Of a stretch of 64,000 nt of DNA, positions 35,540-47,488 are shown one piece after another. Origin of the DNA: Euryodendron excelsum (Eukaryota; Streptophyta; Magnoliopsida; Ericales; Pentaphylacaceae); assembly GCA_033060915.1 (NCBI GenBank), contig CM065387.1, positions 35,562,501 through 35,626,500 on the forward strand, given 5' to 3'. The position numbers and the translations under genes are program-made. The notes under the pieces are model-generated. The model was not told where the DNA came from and ran no database searches. It saw nothing but the letters and a program-made list of their open reading frames with translations. Position 1 is the first letter of the stretch; each line of letters opens with the position of its first letter.

Positions 35540-35975
35540 AGCATGGTGCCGTCGCAAATGGCTTTTCTGCCATCGCAAAAGGTCATTAGCGTCGGGGATG
35601 CGACGGCATTTTCGGCGACAAAAATGCTAGCGTCGCAAATACTTTTTGCGACGGCCATGCGACAGCATGGGGCACTATTTGCGACGGTAACCCACTCGTC
35701 ACAAAAACTAGACGCCTAAGTAAAAGTATTTGCGCCCGCTGATATGCCAACAGTAATAACTTATTAGCGACGGTTTATTGCCGTCGCAAATAGCATCATT
35801 TGAAATTAAAGAAAAGTTTTAGCGACAACAATCCCCATCACAAAAAGTCGATCCATACAGCCACATTTGATACTTTTTGCGACGGTTTGCACCCGTCGCA
35901 ATTACCTTGTGAAAAGATTTTGCCAGCCACATTTGATACTTTTTGCAACGGTTTTGCACCTGTCGCTAATACCTT
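35540..35975. repeat. CACTA subterminal repeats, left end
   Basis: Multiple GCGACGGC/GCCGTCGC motifs, several within TTTGCGACGG or CCGTCGCAAAT contexts, occur in both orientations. Such clusters bind the element-encoded TnpA-like protein in En/Spm. Confidence 0.8.
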
Positions 35976-36239
35976 GTAAAAGAAAAAAATCCGCCCATAA
36001 TTAATGAATAAATTTGTAGCTTTCTTCTTTAACCTGATAAAATGTACAATTAACATTATACAAATAAAAAAACCATTATACTAATGACAAAATTCATTCA
36101 TTCATTCATCCAAATCCAAATATTTATAAATATGTCTAACAAAATAAACTAGCACATATTTTACACATTATCTCCAAATAAGCATTATCTCCCATTACAA
36201 TTCATAAAATATAAAATTATATATAGTGCCTCGCAAAAT

Positions 36240-38597
36240 TGTTGCCCTAAATAGGCAACCCAAGAAGGGGGGTGAATTGGGTTTTATAGAATTTATACCA
36301 AACAATGCAACTAAAAATTGATTGAGTAATATAACAATGACTAATCAAAGTATAACTCAAACAAACAGACAATAGAATGCAATACAAGCAGTGAGCAGTC
36401 AAACTAGCAAACAAATACTAAGATGTAATGCAAGGAAGTAATATGTGCAAAGAGATGAAGAACACCAGATTTATAGAGGTTCGGCCAAACCTTGCTTACG
36501 TCCTCTCTTCCTCGATCCTCTCGAATGTATTCCACTATGTAAACTTTCCTTACACAGCTGCTAGTTTTTCTCCAAGTGCCTAGCTCACTTTTACAAGAGC
36601 TCTTCCCCAAGCTCTCAAAACCCAAGAGAATTTGTCCAAGCTTCTCTCAAACTTACGAGTGATTTTGTCCAAGCTTCACTCAAACTTTACAAGTGTTTTT
36701 CCCAAGCTACACCCAAACTCACAAGTGTTTTTCTCAAGAACACCCAAACTCACAAGTTTACAAACCAACCCAATAATAGATGAAGGTTGTACAATGAATA
36801 ACTCTCTCTCAAAGAGTGGATAAACAAATTTTCAGCTCACTCAAGAACCCCCCAAAAGAATAAAAACAGAGTATAAGATGTGGAAGATAAAATATCACTT
36901 TGTAGCACTTAATCTTGAGTTCTTCTCATGTTCTTCTTGTTCTTCATCATCATATATGTGTTGGGGATCTTGTATATATAGCCTTGAGTTGATTATAGCC
37001 GTTGGAGATGGATGGGAGACCATTTGATACAAAAACGGCGGAGTATAACGTTAAAAAAACTAGCCGTTACCTTAAATGAGTCGACTCTTTTGCTGCAGGG
37101 GTCGACTCTTTTTGTGTTGCAGCAGATTTTTGAAGGTTCTGCCCAAATGAGTCGACTCTTTTGGTCCAGGGGTCGACTCTTTTGGTCTAAAACTGCACAA
37201 TCAACTCTCTGTTGGAATGAGTCGACTCTTTTATGCTAGGGGTCGACTCTTTTGATGTTCCACCAGAATTTTCAGCCTCTGTTTGAATGAGTCAACTCTT
37301 TTGCTTGAGGGGTCGACTCTTTTTAGGAAAATCCTTAACTTTTGCAATACTTCTTCAATCTTCTTCAATATCTTTAAGCTCTTTAAGGATCATCCAAATA
37401 AGGTTTCTAAGGCTTGAAAAGACTTCTTCAAGGCATGTTGACTTCAAGAACATCTTCAACTCTTCAAGATAAAATCAATACACTTTTGATTATATTTAGA
37501 GTTCTTCAATCAACATTACTTCTTCCATTGATCCAAGTCTTCTTCAAAATCTTCAAGAGAGCTTCCAAGACTTGAGATCTCTTTTCTTCAATTGATCTTT
37601 CATGCTTATTTGAACTTCTTCAATTTCTTTGCTTGATCTTTATCAACTTGATTTCTTCTAGGATTCTTTAATCAATATAACTTCTTCCATCAATTCAAGA
37701 CTTCAACATAATCTTCAATGAAGCTTCCAACTCTTGTGATTTCTTATCAATACTTTCAAGACATCTTCAAAACTTCCAAAAAAAGCTTCCACGTCTTTAA
37801 GTGAGTCTCTTCTTCTTCCGTTCTTGCAAGACATCTTCAAATCTTCAAGGTGAGCTTCCATGTCTTGTAAAAGTCATCTAAATGAGGTTGCAACTATGAG
37901 ATTGCTGAATATATCAACTCATCATACTTTTTGTCTTTATTGTTTCATGACAAGCTTCTCACCACAAGTTCTTCAATATCTTCAATGTGACAAGTTCTCC
38001 ACTGTTACTTGACAAGCTTCAACTTGTTGCTCCCCCTTTCTTTTATGCTTTATGCCTCAATGCATTTTCCAGATTTAGAGTAGAAAAATCAACCAATTTA
38101 GAAGTTCATAGCATGCATGATGATATAGTGGACTTGATATGGCCATGAGGATCGAGGGTCTTCATAATGAAGTGTAAACCATATTTGTATGGTGCCAGCT
38201 CTTCGGTCTTCAATTCTACTTGAAATCCTTTGTTGTATTTGCACTTCAATTTGTACTTTAGTCTTCAAGAATTGATTCCATGTCAACTTGAATACTCTTT
38301 AAATAATCTTGCCTGAGTGCTTTGCTTCTTTGAATAACTTCTTGAATCATCATAAGATCTTCAGTCACTTGCATCCTTCTTTTGAATACTTGTTGAACTC
38401 CTTGAGCATCTTCAATCTCTTCAAGAATAAGATTACCTAAGTAATCTTCTTGTTGGATACTCAACCGATCAACTCAATTATTTTCTTGTTATCAAATGAT
38501 TATAGTCTAATCTTCACACTCAAGTGAAATCATTAGATAACAAATACATGGTTTTGTTATCATCAAAATCAACATGGGGATCAACCTTGAGTCAACA
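36240..38597 (+). mobile_element. Solo LTR (copy 2 of GTCGAC family) in CACTA
   Basis: The 2,358-bp sequence starts TGTTGCCC and ends GTCAACA, flanked by AAAAT at 36235-36239 and 38598-38602. No coding sequence. Resemblance to 27180-28671 is described there. It carries a 70-bp minisatellite and a long run of CTTCAA-rich degenerate repeats (37330-38440). It must have inserted after the CACTA. Confidence 0.88.
37078..37325 (+). repeat. 70-bp minisatellite with GAGTCGACTC pairs
   Basis: Four units start at about 37078, 37149, 37219 and 37289 (71, 70, 70 bp). Each has GAGTCGACTCTT (palindromic core) followed about 12 bp later by GGGGTCGACTCTTTT. Confidence 0.92.
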
Positions 38598-39259
38598 AAA
38601 ATAACATTACAAATCCATAATCCATAATCTATAGACAAAAAAGAGTGTTTTAAGTCGATCGCAAAATATGCTGATAAATAAACACCAAAGATCGATCTAT
38701 TCCTTGTGAATAACCTGAAAAGAAAAAAAAATATAAATATTAGATAAAATAATGAACATATCAAAGACAATGGACATTTATCACATAAAATCACTTGACA
38801 TGAGATATGATAGAACTACATTTTTGGTTTAGGACTACCAAAAATCCTAAACTAAGTCTAAGTTTGCATTCAAAACAGAGAAAAATTATTGAATCTATTG
38901 AATTTCCAACTAAAGAAATATAATCAAAGCATGAACTTAAACTGAACATTTTGTTTTTCTTCTTTTCAACATTCAACTAAATAGAAATGAAACTATTGTG
39001 TCTATAGATTAAGTGATGAAATTTTACCTCACCTAGATTCATCACAACATGCAACTTTAGAAAATCTAATCATTTCAATATCTATCTATCAATCATGATG
39101 AGGCAAAGCAGTCTAAATAAGAAAATTGTTTGAAATAATAAAAAAAGGCTTTAAAAGCACTATACAAATTTTCCAAGTAATAGGTAACCATAACAAAGCC
39201 AAATCTAGTCTTGTGCATTTCTTATGGTCCAGCGCAGGATCAATAAACACTAAAAATCG

Positions 39260-41460
39260 ATCTATTGTTTTTCTTAAAAAGTTTGTTCCTACATGTCACT
39301 CCTGTTTAGACCTTCTTACATGTCAAGTTTGACGAATTTTGGAGCCCGTTTCGAAATTTTAGTACCTAAATGGCTAAAAATATATATATATATATATATT
39401 TTAAGTTAAATGGAAAAACTTCAAAACTCCCACCCCGAGAGTCCGGCGACTGTGCTGTTTCTTCCTACATGTCACTCGTGTGTAGACTTTCCTACGTGCC
39501 AAGTTTGACGGACTCCGGATCCCATTTTGAGATTTCAGTCCCCAAATGACAAGGAAAACATTATTTTCTTTTAAAAGTTAAGTGTAAAAAATTCAAAACT
39601 CTCACCCCGGGAGTCCGGCGACCATGCCGTTTGTTCCTACTCGTCACTCGTGTCTAGACCTTCCTATGTGTTAAGTTTGACGGATTTTGGAGCCCGTTTC
39701 GGGATTTTAGTACCTAAACGGCTCGGAAAACATTGTTTTTTTTTGTTTTTTAAGTTAAGTGGGAAAACTTCACAACTACCACCCCGGGAGTCCGGCGACC
39801 CCGCCGATTGTTCCTACATGTCATTCGTGTGTAGACCTTCCTACGTATCAAGTTTGACGGACTTTGGAACCTGTTTCGGGATGTTAGTACCTAAACGACT
39901 CTTTGAACATTTTTTTTTTTAAGTTAAGTGGAAAAACTTCAAAACTCCCACCCCGAGGGTCTGACGACTGTGCCATTTGTTTTTACACATCACTCGTGTC
40001 TAGACCTTCCTACGTGCCAAGTTTAACAAACTCTGGAGCCCATTTTGGGATTTTAGTACCCAAACGGCACGGAAAACATTATTTTCTTTTAAAAGTTAAG
40101 TGTAAACATTTCACAACTCTCACCCCGGGGGTCCGGCAACCGGGCCGTTTGTTCCTACATGTCACTCGTGTCTAGACCTTCCTACGTGTTAAGTTTGACG
40201 AATTTTGGAGCCCGTTTCAGGATTTTAGTATCTAAATGGCTAGAAAAATATTGTTTTTTTTTTTTTTTTAAGTTAGGTGGAAAAACTTCACAACTCCCAC
40301 CCCGGGAGTCCGACGACCGCGCCAATTGTTCCTACATGTCACTCGTGTGTAGACTTTCCTACGTGTCAAGTTTGACGGACTTCGGAGCCCGTTTCGAAAT
40401 GTTAGTACCTAAACGGCACGGAAAACATTGTTTTTTTTTTTTTAAGTTAAGTGGAAAAACTTCAAAACTCCCACCCCGAGGGTCCGGCGACTGTGCCGTT
40501 TGTTCCTACACGTCACTCATGTCTAGACCTTCCTACGTGCCAAGTTTGACGGACTTCGGAGCCCATTTTTGGATTTTAGTACCCAAACGGCACGGAAAAC
40601 ATTATTTTCTTTTAAAAGTTAAGTGTAAAAATTTCACAACTCTCACCCTGGGAGTCCCGCGACCGGGCCGTTTGTTCCTACACGTCCCTCGTGTCTAGAC
40701 CTTCGTACGTGTCAAGTTTGACGAATTTTGGAGCCCGTTTCGGGATTTTAGTACCTAAACGGCTCGGAAAACATTGTTTTTTTTTTTAAAGTTAAGTGGA
40801 AAAACTTCACAACTCCCACCCCGGGAGTCCGACGACCGCACCGATTGTTCCTACACATCATTCGTGTCTAGACCTTCCTACATGTCAAGTTTGACGGATT
40901 TTGGAGCCCATTTCGGGATTTTAGTACTTAAATGGCTTGGAAAACATTATTCCCACCCCGAGGGTTTGGCGACTGTGCCATTTGCTCCTACACGTCACTC
41001 GTGTCTAAACCTTCTTACGTGCCAAGTTTGACGGACTCCGGAGCCCATTTTGGGATTTCAGTATCCAAACGGCACGGAAAACATTATTTTCTTTTAAAAG
41101 TTAAGTGTAAACATTTCACAACTCTCACCCTAGGAGTCCGGCGATTGGGCCGTTTGTTCCTACACGTCACTTGTGTCCAGACCTTCATACGTGTCAAGTT
41201 TGATAGATTTTGGAGCCCGTTTCGGGGTTTTAGTACCAAAACGGCTCGGAAAACATTGTGTTTTTTTTTAAAGTTAAGTGGAAAAACTTCACAACTCCCA
41301 CCCTGGGAGTCCGGTGATCGCGCCGATTGTTCCTACACGTCACTCGTGTCTACACCTTCCTACGTGTCAAGTTTGACAGATTTTGGAGCCCATTTCAGGA
41401 TTTTAGTACGTAAATGGCTCGGAAAACATTGTTCTTTTTTTTTAAGTTAAGTGGAAAAAC
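39260..41460 (+). repeat. 174-bp tandem array (about 13 copies) in CACTA
   Basis: The anchor GTCACTCGTGT and variants recur at 39297, 39473, 39645, 39822, 39991, 40163, 40340, 40514, 40686, 40859, 40996, 41168 and 41341. Most intervals are 169-177 bp, with one short unit of 137. Units also share GTCAAGTTTGACGGA, TTTTAGTACC.AAACGGC and CACCCCGGGAGTCCGGCGAC. It yields long spurious open frames rich in SRPSY and PSLTDFG. It abuts the truncated transposase. Confidence 0.93.
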
Positions 41461-41469
41461 TTCAAAACT

Positions 41470-43137
41470 TACTAAATTGTGCTTCCAATACGGCAATTCA
41501 TAAAAGATGCTCTTCTTTTTCCAATTATGATTTTTGGTTTCCCCATTATTCGGTTCTTTCTCTTTCAATTTTCGATGTCTTATTGTGAGGTTATCCATTT
41601 TGTATTGGGTAAGAATACCTTTTGATTCCAATTGAAACAACATCTCTAATCCAGACAACAATTCAAGTTTTGGCCTTAACTCCTGGGTCTTATCAAATGA
41701 TATTCTGTCTCTTCAAAATTTATGTCGAATAGTTAAAAAGTGATGGTGGCCCATATAAATGAACTTTTTACCGTGCTTCAGCCTAATGGATTTAGTTTGT
41801 GTATTACAACACGGGCAAGCATATTCACCTTTAGTACTCCATCCTGACAACATGGCATGTGCAGGAAAATCACTGATTGTCCATAATAAACAAGCGTACA
41901 ATTAAAACATTTGTTTGGTTGACGCATCAAAAGTGGGTACACCTTCATTCCAAAGTTTAATCAACTCCTCAATTAACGGTTGCAAATAGACATCAATCTT
42001 GTCGCCAGGTCCTTTCGGTCCATCTATAAGCACAGACAAGATAAAAAATGACTGCTTCATGCACATTCAAGGCGGTAAGTTGTATGGAATCAATACTACA
42101 GGCCAAGTGCTATGAACTATATTCATCGTTCTAAGTGGGTTGAATCCATCTGACGCTAGCCCAAACCTCACATTACGTATATCACTTACAAAGACAGGAT
42201 TCCGCCGATTAAAATCTTTCCAAGCCTCAAAGTCAACAGGATGCCTTAAAGTCCCGTCATTTGGTCGTTCCTCTACATGCCACCTCATTAACTATGAAGT
42301 ATTTGAAGACATAAACAACCTTTGCAGTCTTGGCTTCAAAGGAAAATATCTCATCTATTTTGCAGGCTTCGGTTTACCACAATGTTCTGAAGTATTGGCG
42401 TTCTCTTTCCATTTAGATTTACCACATATGACACATTAGTTAAGATTGGGGTGCTCATTCCTGAACAACATACAACTGTTGGGGCATGCATCCCAAGTCA
42501 GATATGTAAACCCTAGACCTTCAGTTATCTTTTGAACTTTATAGTAATTGCTCGGAAGTTGCACACCATCAGGGAAAGCCTCACTCAACAACTCAAGTAA
42601 CATATCTGTGGACTTGTCCGTCCAATGATTGAGCACCTTTAGATGCCAAAGTCGGACAATGAAAGACAATTTACTGAATTTCTTACATCCCGGATACAAT
42701 TCACTCTGAGCATCTTCTAGGAGCTTGAAATAATGAGCAGTTTCTTCATTCGCTTCTATCTGGCCCTCATCATTCTCAAAAGTTGTACCTACATGCGGAA
42801 TAGCATCATGTATTATTCTAACCATGTCATCCCCAAAGTTTGATTCCCCTAACATTTCATCTTCACTGATAAGGTGACTAGAACTAGAAGGATATGGTTT
42901 CCCATGACTAGTCCAAATCTTATATTTGCTTAACATCCCATTGTTCAGAAGATGATCACGCACAGTTTCTCGTGGTAAATAGTATTGATTCACACACTTC
43001 CTACAGGGACAATAGATCGTTGAATCTGCATTCTTATCGATGTACGCAAACACAATAAATTGGTCAATTCCATTCACATATTCCCTAGACAGCCTATCAC
43101 CAGAATCAATCCAACTCATGTCTATCTTTCTGTACAT
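41470..43137 (-). pseudogene. CACTA transposase (TNP2 type), truncated and mutated
   Basis: The minus-strand frame from 43137 begins MYRKIDMSWID and carries the transposase-associated domain with CPCRKC (residues about 45-50 from that start), followed by a TNP2 region. Around 42436 a stop interrupts it. Further TNP2 pieces follow: NPVFVSDIRNVRFGLASDGF (about 42150-42210), ACPCCN (about 41810-41825) and a block ending ELPYWKHN (about 41480-41500). The C-terminal half expected after that point is missing and the 174-bp array begins. Several stops and frame changes show it is dead. The element could only have moved with transposase from elsewhere, or before this decay. Confidence 0.88.
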
Positions 43138-43585
43138 GTCCACATAAACATTACTAATTAGCCACCATAGATAAAATATCAATCTGCATGTGCATACAAC
43201 GTGAAACCTATCCATCCAACTCCTCTCTAACAGGTAGGTGGTCTTATCTCATTCAGGAATGCATAATCTATATCATAGAAAGTAGCTCAAACTGCTCTGT
43301 CCGTCTTTTAGGAAAATCCTACAGTAACTCCCCGCAGTTCTCCAAGTACACGACGTAGACGAAGTGTATTGCTATACACCGCATCCTGTATGTACCTAGA
43401 GAACACGGAGTTTGCCACACAGAATCTCCATCAAAGAAGAACAATTTAAGTAGAGAGCCACTAACTACTATATAGATTTATGCAGTCCCGAACTGTCCGA
43501 AACTGGATAATTCAAGAATCGTCTCATCGCAGTTGAATCCACAAACTCCATAGACGATTCTTGAACGGGTCTAAGTTTATATGCT

Positions 43586-43629
43586 TATATTTTAATTAAC
43601 TCATGCAATCATGAGTTAATTAAAATATA
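43586..43629. repeat. Perfect 20-bp inverted repeat (hairpin)
   Basis: Arms TATATTTTAATTAACTCATG and its exact complement are separated by CAAT. It lies about 450 bp upstream of the transposase start. Confidence 0.9.
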
Positions 43630-44639
43630 CATGTATGAATACAACATATAGAAAGGAAATAAAAACTATTAGAAACTAATTCTCTTAGAATTTGTAATTG
43701 CAGAGTGATAGACATCTAACATTTATAGGTTAATAGACATCTGAAATGTAATTGATAAATGGATTTTGAAAATTGTTATAGAATTTCTTTTTTTAAATAT
43801 CCTAATATTAGAAAATAAAATTACTATTTTCTTACTTCTTATACACTGCTTTCATACGAAATAAAAAAAAACACAGATTATTTTTCATACGAATTAACAA
43901 AATGTCTCTAGTATCAAATAGCATTAGGGTGTATCATGATATTTTTCTGCAGTTACCATTTGTTGAAACAAATCCAATGGTTAACAGAAGATATCTGGAG
44001 AGGCCATATAATATTTCTTACTAAAATTTAGCAATACTATGTACCTAAAAAAGATGAAAATGGTGTCACGACTGACAATATATTGTTTATTGTTCTCTTC
44101 TGTAAACCTTGAAGCATCATGCCAATTGTAGAGTCAACAATTCATAGAAACATGAAACATTAAAGAAAAAGAAATGTTTAGTTTTTTGCTCTAGTTATGA
44201 ACATCTTCAATATATATTCATTTTAAGTATCTGAATCTTTAGCACTGATGTTACAAAAAATTTAACAGCTTGCAGAAAACTCCAACTACAGGTAATGAAA
44301 TTACCAATTAGAAAAGGAAAATATTCCTGCTGATATTGTTGTCCATGTAAATATATTTTATTGCACCATTTTCACGCACATATCAGTCGATACTACCTTG
44401 TACTACGAACAGGAAGCTGTATTAATGTCCATTGACATTGACCAAACTAATGTCACCCAGCGAGTAATTTGGGATGTTTCCTAAGATTGGCTGCGAACTG
44501 GCACTGGCATGCAAGGGGTTCCGGCTGATACTTAGTTTTATGGGCACACTAAATGGTTTTTGGACATGGAAGTCAATTTGCTTACATACAATGAAAATTG
44601 ATCAACATTCAAGAGGGAGATAAGCTTACCAATCGATCG

Positions 44640-44745
44640 ATCCTACGGCTTCCGGTGGTAAGGGCTTCCAGCGTCAATGGCTTCTGGCAGCGAGGGCTTC
44701 CGCGTCAACGGCTTCTGGCGGTGAGGGCTTCCAGTGGTGTCTCTC
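44640..44745. repeat. Short GGCTTC-type tandem repeats
   Basis: Four to five imperfect copies of GAGGGCTTCC.GCGTCAA / CGGCTTCTGGCGGTG follow each other every 20-35 bp, in the CACTA transposase leader region. Confidence 0.6.
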
Positions 44746-44999
44746 CTAGCCAATGTTAGGGATAACGGAAGAAGGAAGAAGGGCGTCCCTCCATCAGCCA
44801 AGTAAGGGATGAGGGAAGACGGAAGAGTGATGGAGGGCGGTGTCTCTCTCGTCGAACAAATTAGGGCTGTGTGTGAAGGATGAGGGAAGAGGGAAGACTA
44901 ATGCAAGGCGGCGTCTCATGCTTGACGAACAATTAGGGCTGCGATTTTGAGGGAAAGACGAGGAAAAGGGGGGAAACAAATTTTGGTATCAAAAGGACG

Positions 45000-45255
45000 T
45001 CGTTTTAATACCAAAACGATGTCGTTTCACTTACTCATTTGTGACGGCTCATCTGGTCGCAAATACGCTGTCGTAACAAGGGGGGTCGCTTTTTATGCGG
45101 CTATATGACGTCGTTTTGGAAGGTTTTTTGCGTCGGCAGTGTTGCTGTCTCAAATAGTGTCGTCACAAATGATATTATTTGTGTCGAGGACATTGCCGTC
45201 GCAATTAAGAAGGTATTTGTGACCGCATAACTAGCCGTCACAAATAATCCGTAGC
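45000..45255. repeat. CACTA subterminal repeats, right end
   Basis: Copies of TTTGTGACGGC / GCCGTCGCAA-like motifs face both ways in the last 280 bp, mirroring the left end but more diverged. Confidence 0.75.
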
Positions 45256-45281
45256 AAATAGGCCTTTTTTTAGTAGTGTGA

Positions 45282-46009
45282 GATTGAAAGGAAGTAAGTA
45301 CTAGGCATATTCTTACTTTTCAATTGGATGCTAATTGGTTCGCTTTTAATTGTTTGTTGAATTTCATGACTTTAAGTGAGTAAACTGAGAGATTCCTTCA
45401 TGCATCTTATCTCATGTGAGTGTTTGACATTTCACACAACACACTAATATTCCCCATCTTCATGAATTTATGTCATTTCATGGCAATTGGCTTGATTAGT
45501 TGATTTATATTGAATGTTTCAGTGTTTGTTGAGTGTTTAAATCTCTTTCAATATTTTTATGTAAGGTTATCGATTTTGTTTTTGTTATTGAATATCACTA
45601 ATAATTGATGATCTTATTTTTATTTTTATTCTTTTTGTTTTAACTTATTTGATTTTAAAAAAAAAAAGTGCTCGCCTTGGATATTATGTTTTGGAGACGT
45701 TGATCCTAGTGTTATTGATGGGTTATTGTTGCTTTTGACTAGCTATGTTTATCCTTGGTTAACCCATATCACTTCATGATATTTCTTCTTTACCCTTTGT
45801 CCTCTTGTGACAAAAAGAAGGAGAACCATTATAAAGTTTATCATATCATTCTCAATGCCATTTTGCGGTTAATGACGTTGATTTGGATGTGTAAGTCTCA
45901 AATGTTTTACAGGTCATTCAGAACTCATTGAGAACTTGGCATTGGTTTGTGATTTTGTTTTTGAGTTGTAATTGTGTAAAAGGGTTGGATTTTTGTCACA
46001 AGATTGGCC
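45282..46009 (+). other. Post-gag internal region of the retroelement
   Basis: The retroelement resumes after the CACTA target duplication. It is AT-rich with no recognisable pol sequence. Confidence 0.65.
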
Positions 46010-46021
46010 AAAGGGGGAGAT
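46010..46021 (+). promoter_or_regulatory. Polypurine tract
   Basis: AAAGGGGGAGAT lies immediately before the 3' LTR, as required for plus-strand priming. Confidence 0.9.
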
Positions 46022-46851
46022 TGTAAGATCTATATTGTAATTGGCACAATCTTGTGATAAAAAATATTGTATTTATGTCCTTATATGTCATGTATGTTCA
46101 AACCAATGCTAAGGAGGGCTTGAAAATTTATTCAAGGATAAAGGAGTTTAAAAATAGCTAATGCAGCAAAGTTGACTACCTTCTCGCTAAGGTCTCGCCC
46201 CAGCGAGATTTGGAAAAATTGGGCAGTGGCTGTCACCATCTTCTCGCGCCAGCGAGATCACGAAAGTTTTCTCGCTACCTTCTTGCCCCAGCAAACTACT
46301 ATATGTTTTTTTAGAAAACTATTCCTATTTGTTTCCAAAGAACTTCAATGCCTATATAAGGTTCAAGACTTTGACTTCTAGGGTTAACACATTTAAGAAA
46401 GATATTGAGAGCCTCCAAAGAAAAAACCTTGGAGTCTCTTTAGCAAGTTGAAGAATTTCAAATCTTCATTGAGATCAAAGTGTTTTAGTAGGGCATCAAG
46501 GCAACGATTCATGGTGTGGCATTTGTCGTGGTTTAAGCATGGGAGAACAGTGAGTTGCGGAGTATGCAAGTAAGGTACGACTTCAACTTAGATTCATGGG
46601 ATTTGAATTAGTACAGTTGTAAGTATTCTTGTAAACTGTTCGATTATTGATAGTACTTGAAACTTGGACTGAACTAGTTTTCGTGATTTTTTTTCAATTT
46701 AGATTTCCACGACAAAACTCGTGTGTCTATCGTATGATTGTTTTACTTTATACGCATGCTATTTAAATATTGTAGTTAATTAGATTAGTTAATTAATATT
46801 AATTAAGTGCACCTCCAAGTGATTTAAAATTCAAGTGGGCAGAAAATTTCA
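46022..46851 (+). repeat. 3' LTR of the gag-only element
   Basis: It starts TGTAAGATCTATATTGTAAT, matching the 5' LTR, and ends AAATTTCA directly before CTTGT. It keeps the canonical TG...CA ends. Confidence 0.92.
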
Positions 46852-46856
46852 CTTGT

Positions 46857-47488
46857 AATGATTGTTGTTAGTCAAGGTCTTTATTTTACAAGTCCTTGAT
46901 CCTAGCCTCCTTGGTGTCCCCTTTCTCCCCTCACAGGTTTTGGATTGTATGTATTCTTTTATGCAATTAGAGATAATTTTATTTGGACAGCATATGGATT
47001 TGTTTTTTGTTTTGGAAGTGTAAGATCCCTTGGGCCGCCATCATTCATGCAAGGCTTGAGATTTACATAGTTTATATTAATTGTGGTCTTGCATGAACTC
47101 GAGAGAGTAGTCAGTTGAAGGTCTAGACATACTGTAACAAAGGTACAATTTTTTTCTAGCTTTTTTTTCGTTTTGTTTTTTTGGTTTATAAGCAAAAAAG
47201 TTAAAAAGTTTCAGCTTTTTTGTTTTTATAAGTTAAGACAAGCAGAAAAGTAAAAAAGTTAAAAAAATTTGTAAATTTTTTTGTCTATAAGCCAAAAAAC
47301 TAGCTCAAAATTTTTTTACAAAAACAGTATCAAACGGCCCTGAATCATAATCTGTTAGTAAAGAAAACAGCAACCTTATTAAAATTTCTACATACATTGT
47401 TTAATTTTGGACATGGAATGTGATGTTCACAGTGTCATCGATTATATTTTATGGTTTTCTTCTTTTGTTTACGAGGAACATTCCCAAG
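46857..47488. other. Spacer with a probable MITE end
   Basis: No gene. At 47140-47345 an AT-rich stretch with TATAAGC.AAAAA repeats ends in CAAACGGCCCTG, which looks like the end of a small DNA element; the partner end was not found. Confidence 0.4.

Larger units (their letters stand above)
35512..45278 (-). mobile_element. CACTA (En/Spm) transposon inside the retroelement
   Basis: Both ends carry CACTACTAAAAAA (inverted), with a 3-bp target duplication TGA at 35509-35511 and 45279-45281. The subterminal regions are rich in TTTGCGACGGC-type repeats in both orientations. The transposase lies on the minus strand and is decayed. The 9.77-kb element also holds a solo LTR and a 174-bp tandem array. 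All terminal features are directly visible, so the boundaries are firm. Confidence 0.96.
31813..46851 (+). mobile_element. Ty1-copia-type LTR element, gag only (TR-GAG-like)
   Basis: The element has a 5' LTR (31813-32656), a tRNA-Met-type primer site TGGTATCAGAGC at 32659, a decayed gag, a polypurine tract AAAGGGGGAGAT ending at 46021, and a 3' LTR (46022-46851). The 5-bp duplication CTTGT flanks it at 31808-31812 and 46852-46856. A CACTA transposon (35512-45278) is inserted inside; without it the element is about 5.27 kb. No protease, integrase, reverse transcriptase or RNase H motifs are seen between gag and PPT on either side of the insert. This fits a non-autonomous gag-only element, though deletion of pol before the CACTA insertion cannot be excluded. 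Confidence 0.85.

Noticed and set aside
37050..37330. Direct repeats with regular spacing, resembling a CRISPR array
   Set aside because: The spacers are themselves similar and the locus is a plant LTR minisatellite.
39650..41450. Several open frames of 85-179 codons rich in SRPSY and PSLTDFG
   Set aside because: They are translations of the 174-bp tandem array; the peptide repeats only because the DNA does.
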